DNA from: an uncultured Lachnospiraceae bacterium
GTDB lineage: Bacteria; Bacillota; Clostridia; Lachnospirales; Lachnospiraceae
Length of the DNA stretch: 64,000 nucleotides
Assembly (NCBI GenBank): GCA_910584685.1
Contig: CAJUAO010000006.1
Span: 62,001 to 126,000, forward strand
Reading direction: 5' to 3'
The notes below the pieces were generated by a model, which had not been told where the DNA came from, made no database searches, and saw only the letters and a list, made by a program, of their open reading frames with translations. Of the stretch, positions 35,301 through 42,880 are shown one piece after another. The translations under genes and the position numbers were made by a program. The stretch's first letter is position 1; every line of letters begins with the position of its first letter.

Positions 35301-36117
35301 ATGCAAAAATAAGGTTGCAAGGCCTAGAGTATTTATACCTGTATTTCCGGGTACAAACTGTGAATATGACAGCGCAAGGGCATTTGAGAGAGCCGGGGCA
35401 GACGTATGCGTAAAGGTATTTAAAAACTTAAATGCAGAGGATATAAGAGAGTCGGTGGATGCTTTTGAGCAGGCTATAAATCAGGCGCAGATTATTATGT
35501 TTCCGGGAGGCTTTTCAGCAGGCGACGAGCCGGACGGCTCGGCTAAGTTCTTTGCAACGGCCTTTAGAAATGAAAAAATGAAGGAGGCAGTTCACAGGCT
35601 CCTTAATGAGAGAGACGGTCTTGCTCTTGGAATATGTAACGGCTTTCAGGCCCTTATAAAGCTTGGACTTGTGCCGGAGGGCAGAATAACGGGACAGGAT
35701 GAAAATTCACCTACCCTTACCTTTAACACCATAAACCGTCATATTTCAAAGATGGTATACACAAAGGTAGTGACAAATAAATCGCCTTGGCTTATGGAGG
35801 CGGAGCTTGGAAGGACATATGTAAATCCTGCATCTCATGGAGAGGGACGCTTTGTGGCAAATGAGGAGTGGATAAAGAAGCTTTTTGAAAACGGACAGGT
35901 AGCCACACAGTACGTAGATGAAAAGGGAAATCCTACAATGGATGAGGAATGGAATGTAAACGGCTCATATTATGCTATAGAGGGAATAACAAGTCCTGAC
36001 GGAAGATGCCTTGGAAAGATGGCCCACTCGGAGAGAACAGGCGACGGCGTTGCCATGAATATTTACGGTGAGCAGGATATGAGGATATTTGAATCAGGAG
36101 TTAAATACTTTACATAA
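32338..36117 (+). CDS. purL: Phosphoribosylformylglycinamidine synthase, single chain
   Basis: Converts FGAR, glutamine and ATP to FGAM. At 1259 residues it fuses PurS-, PurL- and PurQ-like parts, as in clostridial and gammaproteobacterial enzymes rather than the split Bacillus form. N-terminal half: THNHPTEIEPFGGAATCLGG and GCGGATGSS. C-terminal glutaminase: PVFPGTNCEYDSARAF, and nucleophile C1100 in LGICNGFQAL. The ATG at 32338 follows TGGAGGT; the frame from 32326 includes that site. It is 18 kb from purEMND, so the pathway is dispersed. Confidence 0.97.
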   Translation: MSKVKRVYVEKKAPYAVRAKELKEEIESFLGIKTVTGVRVLVRYDVENLSDDTYKAALTTVFSEPPVDSLYEEEFPHHPSDRIFSVEYLPGQFDQRADSAVQCVRFLNENEEPVIRTAVTYVISGDVTDVQFESIKSFNINPVDSRETDLVKPDTLVTDFEEPQDVKILEGFKDMDEASLKELYDSFGLAMTFKDFLHIQNYFKNEENREPSMTEIRVLDTYWSDHCRHTTFQTELKNIAFDEGYYNKPVTDTYNRYMADREIIYKGRDDKFVCLMDLALLAMKKLKKEGKLNDQEESEEINACSIVVPVEIDGKTEEWLVNFKNETHNHPTEIEPFGGAATCLGGAIRDPLSGRTYVYQAMRVTGAADPTKSVKETLKGKLPQKKLVRGAADGYSSYGNQIGLATGLVKEIYHPAYVAKRMEIGAVMGAAPRRAVKRETSEPGDIIILLGGRTGRDGCGGATGSSKVHTEASIETCGAEVQKGNAPTERKIQRLFRREEVSRLIKKCNDFGAGGVSVAIGELADGLDIDLDKVPKKYAGLDGTEISISESQERMAVVVEPKDVEEFLKYADEENLEAVIVAVVKENPRLTLKWRGKTIVDIKRAFLDTNGAHQETDVQVDMPSKEDSYFIKKQVSDVRQAWLDTLSDLNVCSQKGLVEMFDGSIGAGSVFMPHGGRHQLTETQTMVAKLPVLKGKCDTVTMMSYGFDPYLSSWSPYHGSIYAVVESVAKIVASGGDYKKIRFTFQEYFRRMTENPRRWSQPFASLLGAYDAQLGFGLPSIGGKDSMSGTFNDIDVPPTLVSFAVDVAKEADIVTPEFKNAGDMIVKFTIERDEFDKPVYEQVMKLYDAIHSLTGSKAIVAAYALDSKGVAAAVSKMAFGNRLGIDIEETVKPEDLFAVEFGNIIAEIPQDKLSLAEEVLKKAGLLSGMSVIGAVTDEEAIKYGNMTISLDDAIREWERPLEKVFPTRASADTSTLDTPLYDKGQIYVCKNKVARPRVFIPVFPGTNCEYDSARAFERAGADVCVKVFKNLNAEDIRESVDAFEQAINQAQIIMFPGGFSAGDEPDGSAKFFATAFRNEKMKEAVHRLLNERDGLALGICNGFQALIKLGLVPEGRITGQDENSPTLTFNTINRHISKMVYTKVVTNKSPWLMEAELGRTYVNPASHGEGRFVANEEWIKKLFENGQVATQYVDEKGNPTMDEEWNVNGSYYAIEGITSPDGRCLGKMAHSERTGDGVAMNIYGEQDMRIFESGVKYFT

Positions 36118-36140
36118 TAAGCTTATGGAGGCATTCTTGG

Positions 36141-36353
36141 ATGAAAAATAAAATTTTAGCATTTGCATCCGCAGTTATAATATCCTTTTCCATGATTTTT
36201 ACTGCAGCGGCATCCGGCACACAGAGCCAGACTGATGCTTATGGCAAAGAAGCTGCCAGTGAAGAAGTAAGTCCGGCAGTAATAATTGTGTTAACTGCAG
36301 GAGGAGTTGTAGTTGCCGTTGGAATTGCGGTAGCTGCTAGAAAAAAAGATTAA
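36141..36353 (+). CDS. Small exported membrane protein, 70 aa
   Basis: Signal peptide (about 1-24, ending TAAAS), a 20-residue polar stretch (GTQSQTDAYGKEAASEEVS), a C-terminal helix (PAVIIVLTAGGVVVAVGIAVAA) and RKKD. The plan is signal, short outside segment, anchor and basic stop, the same as the next gene without its lectin domain. There is no LPXTG motif. TGGAGG precedes the ATG. Function unknown; it may be a surface accessory or precursor. Confidence 0.65.
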   Translation: MKNKILAFASAVIISFSMIFTAAASGTQSQTDAYGKEAASEEVSPAVIIVLTAGGVVVAVGIAVAARKKD

Positions 36354-36505
36354 TTAAATAATGTAAAGTATTAATGAATTGTTAAACATCTTCTATAATG
36401 AAAGCCTGGAAAAACATTATGAGCATGCAAAAACAAATATATAAAAATAAAGATATTTAAAGGATTTGCATATAAGGGAGAAGTTAAAAATTTTAATGTA
36501 TAATG

Positions 36506-36534
36506 TTGACGAACATATTAAAGTATGATAAAAT
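36506..36534 (+). promoter_or_regulatory. Promoter of the LamG-domain gene
   Basis: TTGACG (36506-36511), 17 bp, TAAAAT (36529-36534). An imperfect dyad AATGTT-gacg-AACATATT covers the -35 box. Confidence 0.5.
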
Positions 36535-36595
36535 CATTACAGGTTTATGGAAGAATACATAAATTATCAATTCAATAATAGGAGGGAACTATCAA

Positions 36596-37588
36596 ATGAG
36601 AAAGAAATTTTTAACAGTTGCAGCTACTGCTGTAATGACTATGTCTATGCTCATGTCAGCATTTGCTGATACAGAAAAGGATTTGATTGCTCATTATGGA
36701 TTTGATGAGAATACAAAGAATGAAGTATCAGGCGAGGAAGCTAAGCAGACGGGACAAAAGTTTGCAGATGCTAAAGGCGATACCTTTACTTATGAGGAAG
36801 GTGTAAATGGCAAAGCGCTTGTTATGGCAAAGGGCAATACGGACGGATTTAACCTTAATGTAAAGGCTAAGGGAGATTCATACACAGTGTCTGTTTGGTT
36901 AAAGGCAAGCGAGTTTAACGGCTTTGCTCAGCCTGTTGTATGGTACGGCGGAACAGACCAGTCATCTGAAGCATGGGTAGGTATCTGGCCGGGCTTAGCA
37001 GATAAGTGGGGCTCAGGAGGTCCTGTACTTGGAGGTAACGATGCGGCAGGTTCAAGACCGGCAGTTACGGCAGGAGCAAATAAGCTTACTACAGATGATG
37101 CCATGTTAAATTTTGATTGGCATATGGTTACTATCGTTGTAGACGGAGAGACAGGAAAACTGTACTGGGATGGACAGCTTGTCGGCATGACAACCAGCGA
37201 CGTTAAGATGCCTTCTGTTACAGGCGAGGATAAGTCGTTTTATTTAGGTGTAAACGCATGGGATGTTCCTTTTGCAGGAAGCGTTGACGAGCTTTATATC
37301 TATGAAAGAGCTTTATCAACAGATGATGTTAAGGAGCTTTACACAGCTTCAAACGTAGCAAAGGTTCCGGCAGCTTCACTTGAGGCATATAAAGAGCCTG
37401 AAACACGTGTGCCTCAGCTTGCACAGAAGGGTGAGTTTACAAGCGCAAAGGAAGACAGCTCAAGCAAGGATGAAGACAGCGATAACACAATGATGATAGT
37501 TATAATAGCAGTAGTTGTAGTGGTTGTTGTTATAGTAGTCGTAGCAGTTGCATCTTCTTCAAAGAAGAAAAACAAAAGTGAAGAATAA
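36596..37588 (+). CDS. Surface-anchored LamG/concanavalin-like lectin protein
   Basis: 330 residues: signal peptide (ends SAFA), LamG-like jelly roll (about 27-235, with LIAHYGFDEN, YTVSVWLKA, WHMVTIVVDG and DELYIYERALS), a Ser/Asp/Lys linker, a very hydrophobic Val/Ile helix (about 298-318) and a KKKNKSEE tail. It probably binds glycan at the cell surface; no catalytic residues are visible. It has its own promoter and terminator, so it is a single-gene unit. It lies just before the twin transporter locus. Confidence 0.8.
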   Translation: MRKKFLTVAATAVMTMSMLMSAFADTEKDLIAHYGFDENTKNEVSGEEAKQTGQKFADAKGDTFTYEEGVNGKALVMAKGNTDGFNLNVKAKGDSYTVSVWLKASEFNGFAQPVVWYGGTDQSSEAWVGIWPGLADKWGSGGPVLGGNDAAGSRPAVTAGANKLTTDDAMLNFDWHMVTIVVDGETGKLYWDGQLVGMTTSDVKMPSVTGEDKSFYLGVNAWDVPFAGSVDELYIYERALSTDDVKELYTASNVAKVPAASLEAYKEPETRVPQLAQKGEFTSAKEDSSSKDEDSDNTMMIVIIAVVVVVVVIVVVAVASSSKKKNKSEE

Positions 37589-37631
37589 ATAATTATTCTT
37601 GATTATAAAATACGAATTGATAATGAATTGT

Positions 37632-37663
37632 TGGGAGATACATACGTGTCTCCCACTTCTTTT
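37632..37663 (+). terminator. Terminator after the LamG gene
   Basis: TGGGAGATAC (37632-37641) pairs with GTGTCTCCCA (37646-37655), followed by CTTCTTTTG. The rest of 37664-37752 is A-rich with no gene. Confidence 0.8.
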
Positions 37664-37752
37664 GTTCTGGAATTTACAAAAATTTACATAAAAAGGAAAA
37701 TAAAAAACCAATAGACAGCGTAAAAAAATAAACAGGAAAAAAACAGTTCTGA

Positions 37753-37813
37753 TATGTTAAAAATGTACAAAAACACTATGTGGATGACTTGACTAATATG
37801 TCAAAAATGTATA
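37753..37813 (+). promoter_or_regulatory. Paired 17-bp direct repeats at the transport-operon promoter
   Basis: TATGTTAAAAATGTACA (37753-37769) and TATGTCAAAAATGTATA (37797-37813) match at 14 of 17 positions. They are 44 bp apart, about four helical turns. The second fills the promoter spacer and the first is upstream of -35, a layout suited to a cooperative regulator. Confidence 0.45.
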
Positions 37814-37817
37814 TAAT
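37789..37817 (+). promoter_or_regulatory. Promoter of the twin ABC transport locus
   Basis: TTGACT (37789-37794), 17 bp, TATAAT (37812-37817), about 108 bp before the first gene. Strong consensus match. The leader 37824-37924 shows no clear riboswitch. Confidence 0.75.
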
Positions 37818-37924
37818 ATTATTATGGTATAAGTACGTTCAGCAATAGGTTTTGTGAAAAATCACCATATCACACATATCATGTTGAATATATTTAAATT
37901 AAATTTACAGAGGGAGGCAGGTAT

Positions 37925-40900
37925 ATGAGACGACGAGGCCTGACACGAATTGTGGCACTTGTTACGTTGGTTTCTATGTTGTCTTGTGAGTTTACGGTAT
38001 ATGCCACGGAAAATGTCACACCGGGCAATGACGATAAGACAGTACAGGATACACAGAACACCGATACGGCTGGCGGAAATGATACAGCCGGTAATGTCAC
38101 TAAGGATGATGACGCATCGGATAAAAAAGATTCATCATCTTCATCAAGCGATGCATATGTAAACGAAAGACTCGAGCTTAGATATTCAAATGTAAGCAAA
38201 GGGTATACATATAAGGAATATACTGGAGAACCGGTAACCATTCCTGTGAAGGAAGCATATGTGGCTGATGACAGTACAGCAGAGCTTGTCAATGGTAATT
38301 ACGGAGACGCATCAGGTAAGGATGCAGTGGAAGTAACTATTGATAAGAAGGTTACATTTAAGATTACGGCTCCAAAAGCAGGATTATATAATATGGCTTT
38401 TGAGTATTTATCAGGAGATGAAACCTCCATATTAGTTCCTCAGATGGTGCTTGAGCTTAACGGAAAGGTTCCGTTCTTTGAGGCTAACACATTAAAATTT
38501 GAGGATTTATGGAAGGACCCTAAGGAGCCGTCATACGACAGATATGAGAATGAGATAGTTGCAGTTCCGGATAAGTATATGGTATGGCAGACAAAATATG
38601 TGTCTGATTCCAGCTATCGTTATTCAACGCCTCTTAAGCTTCAGCTTGAGGAGGGAGAAAACACGGTTACTCTTACCATGACAGAGGGCTCTCTTCTTAT
38701 CGGAGATATTATCTTATCGGGAGATGAGGAGATAGCTGATTACAAAACAGGAAATAAGGCAGACGGAAGTAATTATGTTGAGCCTATACAGGCTGAGAGA
38801 CCTGTTACAAGAAACGACCCGTCTATAAGACCTGCCTGCGAGTACAATGTTGACCTTTCACCGTATAACTATAAGAAGAAGACTCTTAATATTATTGATG
38901 CAGGCTCCTTCAATGATGCGGGAATGACAATGAACTACGAGATGGATGTTCCAGCAGACGGATATTACTACATTGCATTTGATTACAGACAGGATACAAA
39001 GACTGATATGCCTACATTTATGGATATCAGAATAGACGGCGTAATTCCTAATAAGGAATTAAAGGATTATGCCTTTAATTACGAAAAGTCATTTACAACC
39101 ATGACTCTTGAGGGAAGCGATGGAGAGAAAATGGCAATACATCTCACAAAGGGCAAGCACACCTTAAGCATTACCCTGTCAAATGAAAATGTGAGAGAGG
39201 CTCTTGAAATTGTAGATGATACAATGAGTGAAATTAATGACCTTTCACTTGAGATAACAAAGGTTGTAGGCGGAAGCAATGATAAATGGAGAAAGATAGA
39301 CATAAGAGAGTATGTTCCTGACGTTGAACAGAGAATGGCAAAATGGACAAAAGAGCTTAAGTCAACATATGAAAGACTTGCCAAGTATTCAACAGAGGAT
39401 GAGGACGTAGGCGCATTGTCAGGAATCAGCAAGGCAATCAACAAGCTTGAAAGTCTTTCAGAGGACATAAGCGAGCTTCCTGCACGTGTGGCAGAGCTTT
39501 CTACAACAACAAGTTCTGTTACTGCAAATTTAGCAAACTTCGTTACAGATATCACGGCAAACAATATAAGCATTGACGAGATAAACGTATATCAGGAGGG
39601 ACATGAGCTTGAAGGAAAGGCAAATGTATTTGTTAAGATTTGGGAAGCAATAAAGAGATTTTTCTCTTCATTTACAAGTCAGGCATATTCTACAGACAAT
39701 GTAACAGATACTCATTTACAGGTTTGGATAAACAGACCGAGACAGTATCTTGAGATTATACAGTCTCTTGTAGATTCGGACTTTACTGCAAAGACAGGCA
39801 TACAGGTTGACCTTTGTATCATGCCTGATGCCCAAAAGCTTATTTTGTCCAATGCGGCAGGTACGGCGCCTGATGTGGCACAGGCTATAAATTATGACCA
39901 GCCGTTTGAATTTGCGCTTAGAGGCGCGGCAGTTGATATGACAAAGTTCTCTGACTATAAGGAAGTATTCAGTCAGTTTGAGGAAGGCCTTTTAGTTCCT
40001 TACCTTTATGACAATCCTAATGACGACAGGGATACGGTGGGCATATACGGTATGCCTGAGACATTTTACTTCTACGTTATGTTCTACCGCTCAGATATAT
40101 TAAACAAATTAAACATTGACGTACCTCAGACATGGGAGGAGGTTCAGCAGATGCTTCCGGAGATTAAGAACAGAGGTCTCGAGTTCTTCCATTTCTCAGA
40201 GAGCACTACAGGTACAAGAACCCTTGCCATGACAGCTCCATTCTTCTATCAGTATGGCGCTTCTATGTATGGAGATAAATGTACGGGAGAAACAACAATA
40301 AATTCTGATGCAGCAGTGGAAGCGTTTACTACATTGACAGAGCTTTATACTATATACGACCTGCCTACAGGTATAGGAAGCATGTACCAGCATTTCAGAA
40401 ACGGCGATATGCCTATAGGAGTAGCAGATTATTTCCTTTACAGTCTTCTTATAAACGCTGCTCCGGAAATTGCAAATTCATGGGAGATTACCTTAGTACC
40501 TGGTGTTGAGGATAAGGATGGCAATATTCAGAGACAGACAGCAGGTGCGGCTCAGGCTTCCCTTATTATGGAAAACGGAAATGATACACCTATAGTTCTT
40601 GAAGACGGTACCGAAATGGACAGACAGGAAGCTGCATGGGAATATCTTAAGTGGTGGATGTCTACGGAGACACAGGTAGATTTTGGTAATATTCTTCAGA
40701 CAACATATGGAAAAGAATATATTTGGAATACGGCAAACACAGAGGCATTTTCGCTTCTTCCATGGGATTCTACAGATAAAAAGGTTATTTTGGAATCTAT
40801 GGAGTGGATACAGGAAACACCGCGTATACCGGGTACTTACATGGTAGAGCGTGAGATAAGCAATGCGTATGTGGAGGTAGCCATAAACGGTGAAACCTTA

Positions 40901-41056
40901 AGAACCTCTCTTGACGAGGCAGTTAAGAGAATTAACCGTGAAACAAGGCGTAAGCTTCAGGAATTTGGATATCTGGATAATGAGGGCAACGTTATAAAAG
41001 AATATACGGTTCCGAATATAGATATGGTCAAAGAATTATTAGGCAGTGAAGATTAA
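37925..41056 (+). CDS. Very large modular extracellular solute-binding protein
   Basis: 1043 residues. Signal peptide ending VYA (no lipobox, so probably not lipidated), acidic/Thr linker, two beta-sandwich carbohydrate-binding-like regions (about 70-280 and 290-440), an inserted helical region (about 450-570, coiled-coil-like), then a family 1-type sugar-binding protein fold (about 600-1043; APDVAQAINYDQ, YGMPETFYFYVMFY, WEYLKWWMS). Ordinary sugar-binding proteins have 400-550 residues. First gene of the operon, followed by two permeases. Sugar specificity is unknown; neighbouring galactan and pectin enzymes suggest a plant oligosaccharide. Confidence 0.82.
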   Translation: MRRRGLTRIVALVTLVSMLSCEFTVYATENVTPGNDDKTVQDTQNTDTAGGNDTAGNVTKDDDASDKKDSSSSSSDAYVNERLELRYSNVSKGYTYKEYTGEPVTIPVKEAYVADDSTAELVNGNYGDASGKDAVEVTIDKKVTFKITAPKAGLYNMAFEYLSGDETSILVPQMVLELNGKVPFFEANTLKFEDLWKDPKEPSYDRYENEIVAVPDKYMVWQTKYVSDSSYRYSTPLKLQLEEGENTVTLTMTEGSLLIGDIILSGDEEIADYKTGNKADGSNYVEPIQAERPVTRNDPSIRPACEYNVDLSPYNYKKKTLNIIDAGSFNDAGMTMNYEMDVPADGYYYIAFDYRQDTKTDMPTFMDIRIDGVIPNKELKDYAFNYEKSFTTMTLEGSDGEKMAIHLTKGKHTLSITLSNENVREALEIVDDTMSEINDLSLEITKVVGGSNDKWRKIDIREYVPDVEQRMAKWTKELKSTYERLAKYSTEDEDVGALSGISKAINKLESLSEDISELPARVAELSTTTSSVTANLANFVTDITANNISIDEINVYQEGHELEGKANVFVKIWEAIKRFFSSFTSQAYSTDNVTDTHLQVWINRPRQYLEIIQSLVDSDFTAKTGIQVDLCIMPDAQKLILSNAAGTAPDVAQAINYDQPFEFALRGAAVDMTKFSDYKEVFSQFEEGLLVPYLYDNPNDDRDTVGIYGMPETFYFYVMFYRSDILNKLNIDVPQTWEEVQQMLPEIKNRGLEFFHFSESTTGTRTLAMTAPFFYQYGASMYGDKCTGETTINSDAAVEAFTTLTELYTIYDLPTGIGSMYQHFRNGDMPIGVADYFLYSLLINAAPEIANSWEITLVPGVEDKDGNIQRQTAGAAQASLIMENGNDTPIVLEDGTEMDRQEAAWEYLKWWMSTETQVDFGNILQTTYGKEYIWNTANTEAFSLLPWDSTDKKVILESMEWIQETPRIPGTYMVEREISNAYVEVAINGETLRTSLDEAVKRINRETRRKLQEFGYLDNEGNVIKEYTVPNIDMVKELLGSED

Positions 41057-41074
41057 AAATGGAGGGAAATGAAC

Positions 41075-41959
41075 ATGAAAACAGGTAAGAAATATCCTTT
41101 TTTATTCCTACTTCCATACGGAGCTCTATTTGTAGTATTCATCATTTTGCCTATAATAGTTGCAATCGGTTTATCATTTACTGATTTCAATACAATTCAG
41201 GCTCCAGGTTTTGTGGGACTTACAAATTACGTTAATTTAGCAACACAGGATTCTATCTTTATGCAGTATGTACTTCCTAATACCGTTACATATTCATTGA
41301 TAGTTGGTCCTGGCGGATATTGTTTATCATTTTTGCTTGCATGGGCTATTGCGCAGCTTACAAGGGTGCCAAGGACAATACTCGCACTTATTTTCTATTC
41401 GCCGTCGCTTACAATGGGTACTGCCATGGCAGTATTGTGGAAGATTATCTTCTCAGGTGATGAAGGTGGCTATTTAAATGCCGTTCTTATGAGCCTTGGC
41501 GTAATAAACCAGCCTGTCAACTGGCTGGCTTCAGCAGTATATATACTTCCTATTATGATTATAGTAGGCTTATGGAGCGCAATGGGCGTCGGCTTCCTTG
41601 CTATTCTGGCAGGTATCATGAATGCCGACGAGGAGCTTTATGAGGCAGGCGCCATAGACGGTGTTAAGAACAGATTCCAGCAGATGATTTATATAACAAT
41701 ACCAACCATGAAGCCGCAGATGCTTTTCGCTGCCGTTATGGCGGTTGTAAACACCTTTAATAACGGTACTATCGGCGTGGCCCTTACGGGTTCAAACCCT
41801 ACTCCGGGATATGCAGGACAGCTTATGGTAAACCATATTGACGACTATGGCTTCCTTCGTTACGAAATGGGATATGCAGCGGCAGTTTCAGTTGTGTTAT
41901 TACTTATAATTCAGCTGTTTTCAAAGGTGGCAGGTAAATTGTTCACGGAAAAAGAATAG
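41075..41959 (+). CDS. Sugar ABC transporter permease, MalF/UgpA type (pair 1)
   Basis: Six-helix permease, 294 residues. The cytoplasmic EAA loop reads EAGAIDGVKNRFQQMIYITIP and would contact the ATPase. The ATG at 41075 follows GGAGGG by 8 bp; the ATG at 41069 is too close to it. It is 18 bp after the large binding protein and 15 bp before its partner permease. Confidence 0.9.
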   Translation: MKTGKKYPFLFLLPYGALFVVFIILPIIVAIGLSFTDFNTIQAPGFVGLTNYVNLATQDSIFMQYVLPNTVTYSLIVGPGGYCLSFLLAWAIAQLTRVPRTILALIFYSPSLTMGTAMAVLWKIIFSGDEGGYLNAVLMSLGVINQPVNWLASAVYILPIMIIVGLWSAMGVGFLAILAGIMNADEELYEAGAIDGVKNRFQQMIYITIPTMKPQMLFAAVMAVVNTFNNGTIGVALTGSNPTPGYAGQLMVNHIDDYGFLRYEMGYAAAVSVVLLLIIQLFSKVAGKLFTEKE

Positions 41960-41974
41960 AAAGGAGAGTATAAG

Positions 41975-42847
41975 ATGGCCGGATATAAAGGAAATGGTAT
42001 CAATCCGTCAGGATTTGATAAAGGACAGATAAAGATTTATATAATTTTATTGCCATTGGCAATATTTATGCTCTTCCCACTGGTTTTCATTTTCTGTCAT
42101 GCATTTAAACCAGCTACAGAGCTTTTCGCATTCCCGCCTAAGTTTTATGTTGTAAACCCGACATTGTCAAATTTTGCTGCAATGTCTAAAACAGCTGCAA
42201 ACTCAGGTATACCAATGAGTAAATATGTGTTTAACAGTATATTTGTCACACTTGTTGTATGCTTTGTTGGTATTATTATTTCAACTATGGCAGCCTTTGC
42301 ACTGTCAAAGATGAAGTTTAAGTTACGAAACACTATATTCAGCATAAATCAGGCAGCGCTTATGTTTGTTGCGGCGGCAGTGCTTATTCCAAGATACCTT
42401 ATTATAAGCGGTATCGGAGCAATAGATACATTTTGGGCGCATATATTACCGCTGATAGCCATGCCCGTCAGTCTGTTCCTGATAAAACAGTTTGTGGATG
42501 GAGTTCCTGATGCTCTTATAGAGGCGGCGTCAATTGACGGAGCTACTCCGTTCCGTATTTACAGAAGCGTTATTCTTCCACTGGTTAAGCCTGCTCTTGC
42601 TACAGGTATCATACTTGCCTTCCAGCAGTGCTGGGGTTATGTGGAAAGCTCAAATAACTTCATAAATACAGAAAGCAAAAAGACATTAGCATTCTATGCT
42701 ACTACTCTGGCTAACGCCAACAACTTAGTACAAGGTCAGGGCGTACAGGCAGCAGCCACGTTAATCATGTTCATACCAAACTTAATATTGTTCATTTATT
42801 TGCAGAAGGATGTTATGAATACAATGGCACATTCCGGAATCAAATAA
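41975..42847 (+). CDS. Sugar ABC transporter permease, MalG/UgpE type (pair 1)
   Basis: 290 residues, six helices, with the EAA loop EAASIDGATPFRIYRSVILP. It forms the channel with the 41075 product. AAGGAGAG precedes the start. The run is tightly spaced: the next gene begins 33 bp after its stop. No ATP-binding subunit follows here or elsewhere in the locus. Confidence 0.9.
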   Translation: MAGYKGNGINPSGFDKGQIKIYIILLPLAIFMLFPLVFIFCHAFKPATELFAFPPKFYVVNPTLSNFAAMSKTAANSGIPMSKYVFNSIFVTLVVCFVGIIISTMAAFALSKMKFKLRNTIFSINQAALMFVAAAVLIPRYLIISGIGAIDTFWAHILPLIAMPVSLFLIKQFVDGVPDALIEAASIDGATPFRIYRSVILPLVKPALATGIILAFQQCWGYVESSNNFINTESKKTLAFYATTLANANNLVQGQGVQAAATLIMFIPNLILFIYLQKDVMNTMAHSGIK

Positions 42848-42880
42848 ATGATGTATGTAAAAATATTAAAGGAGGTCAAT

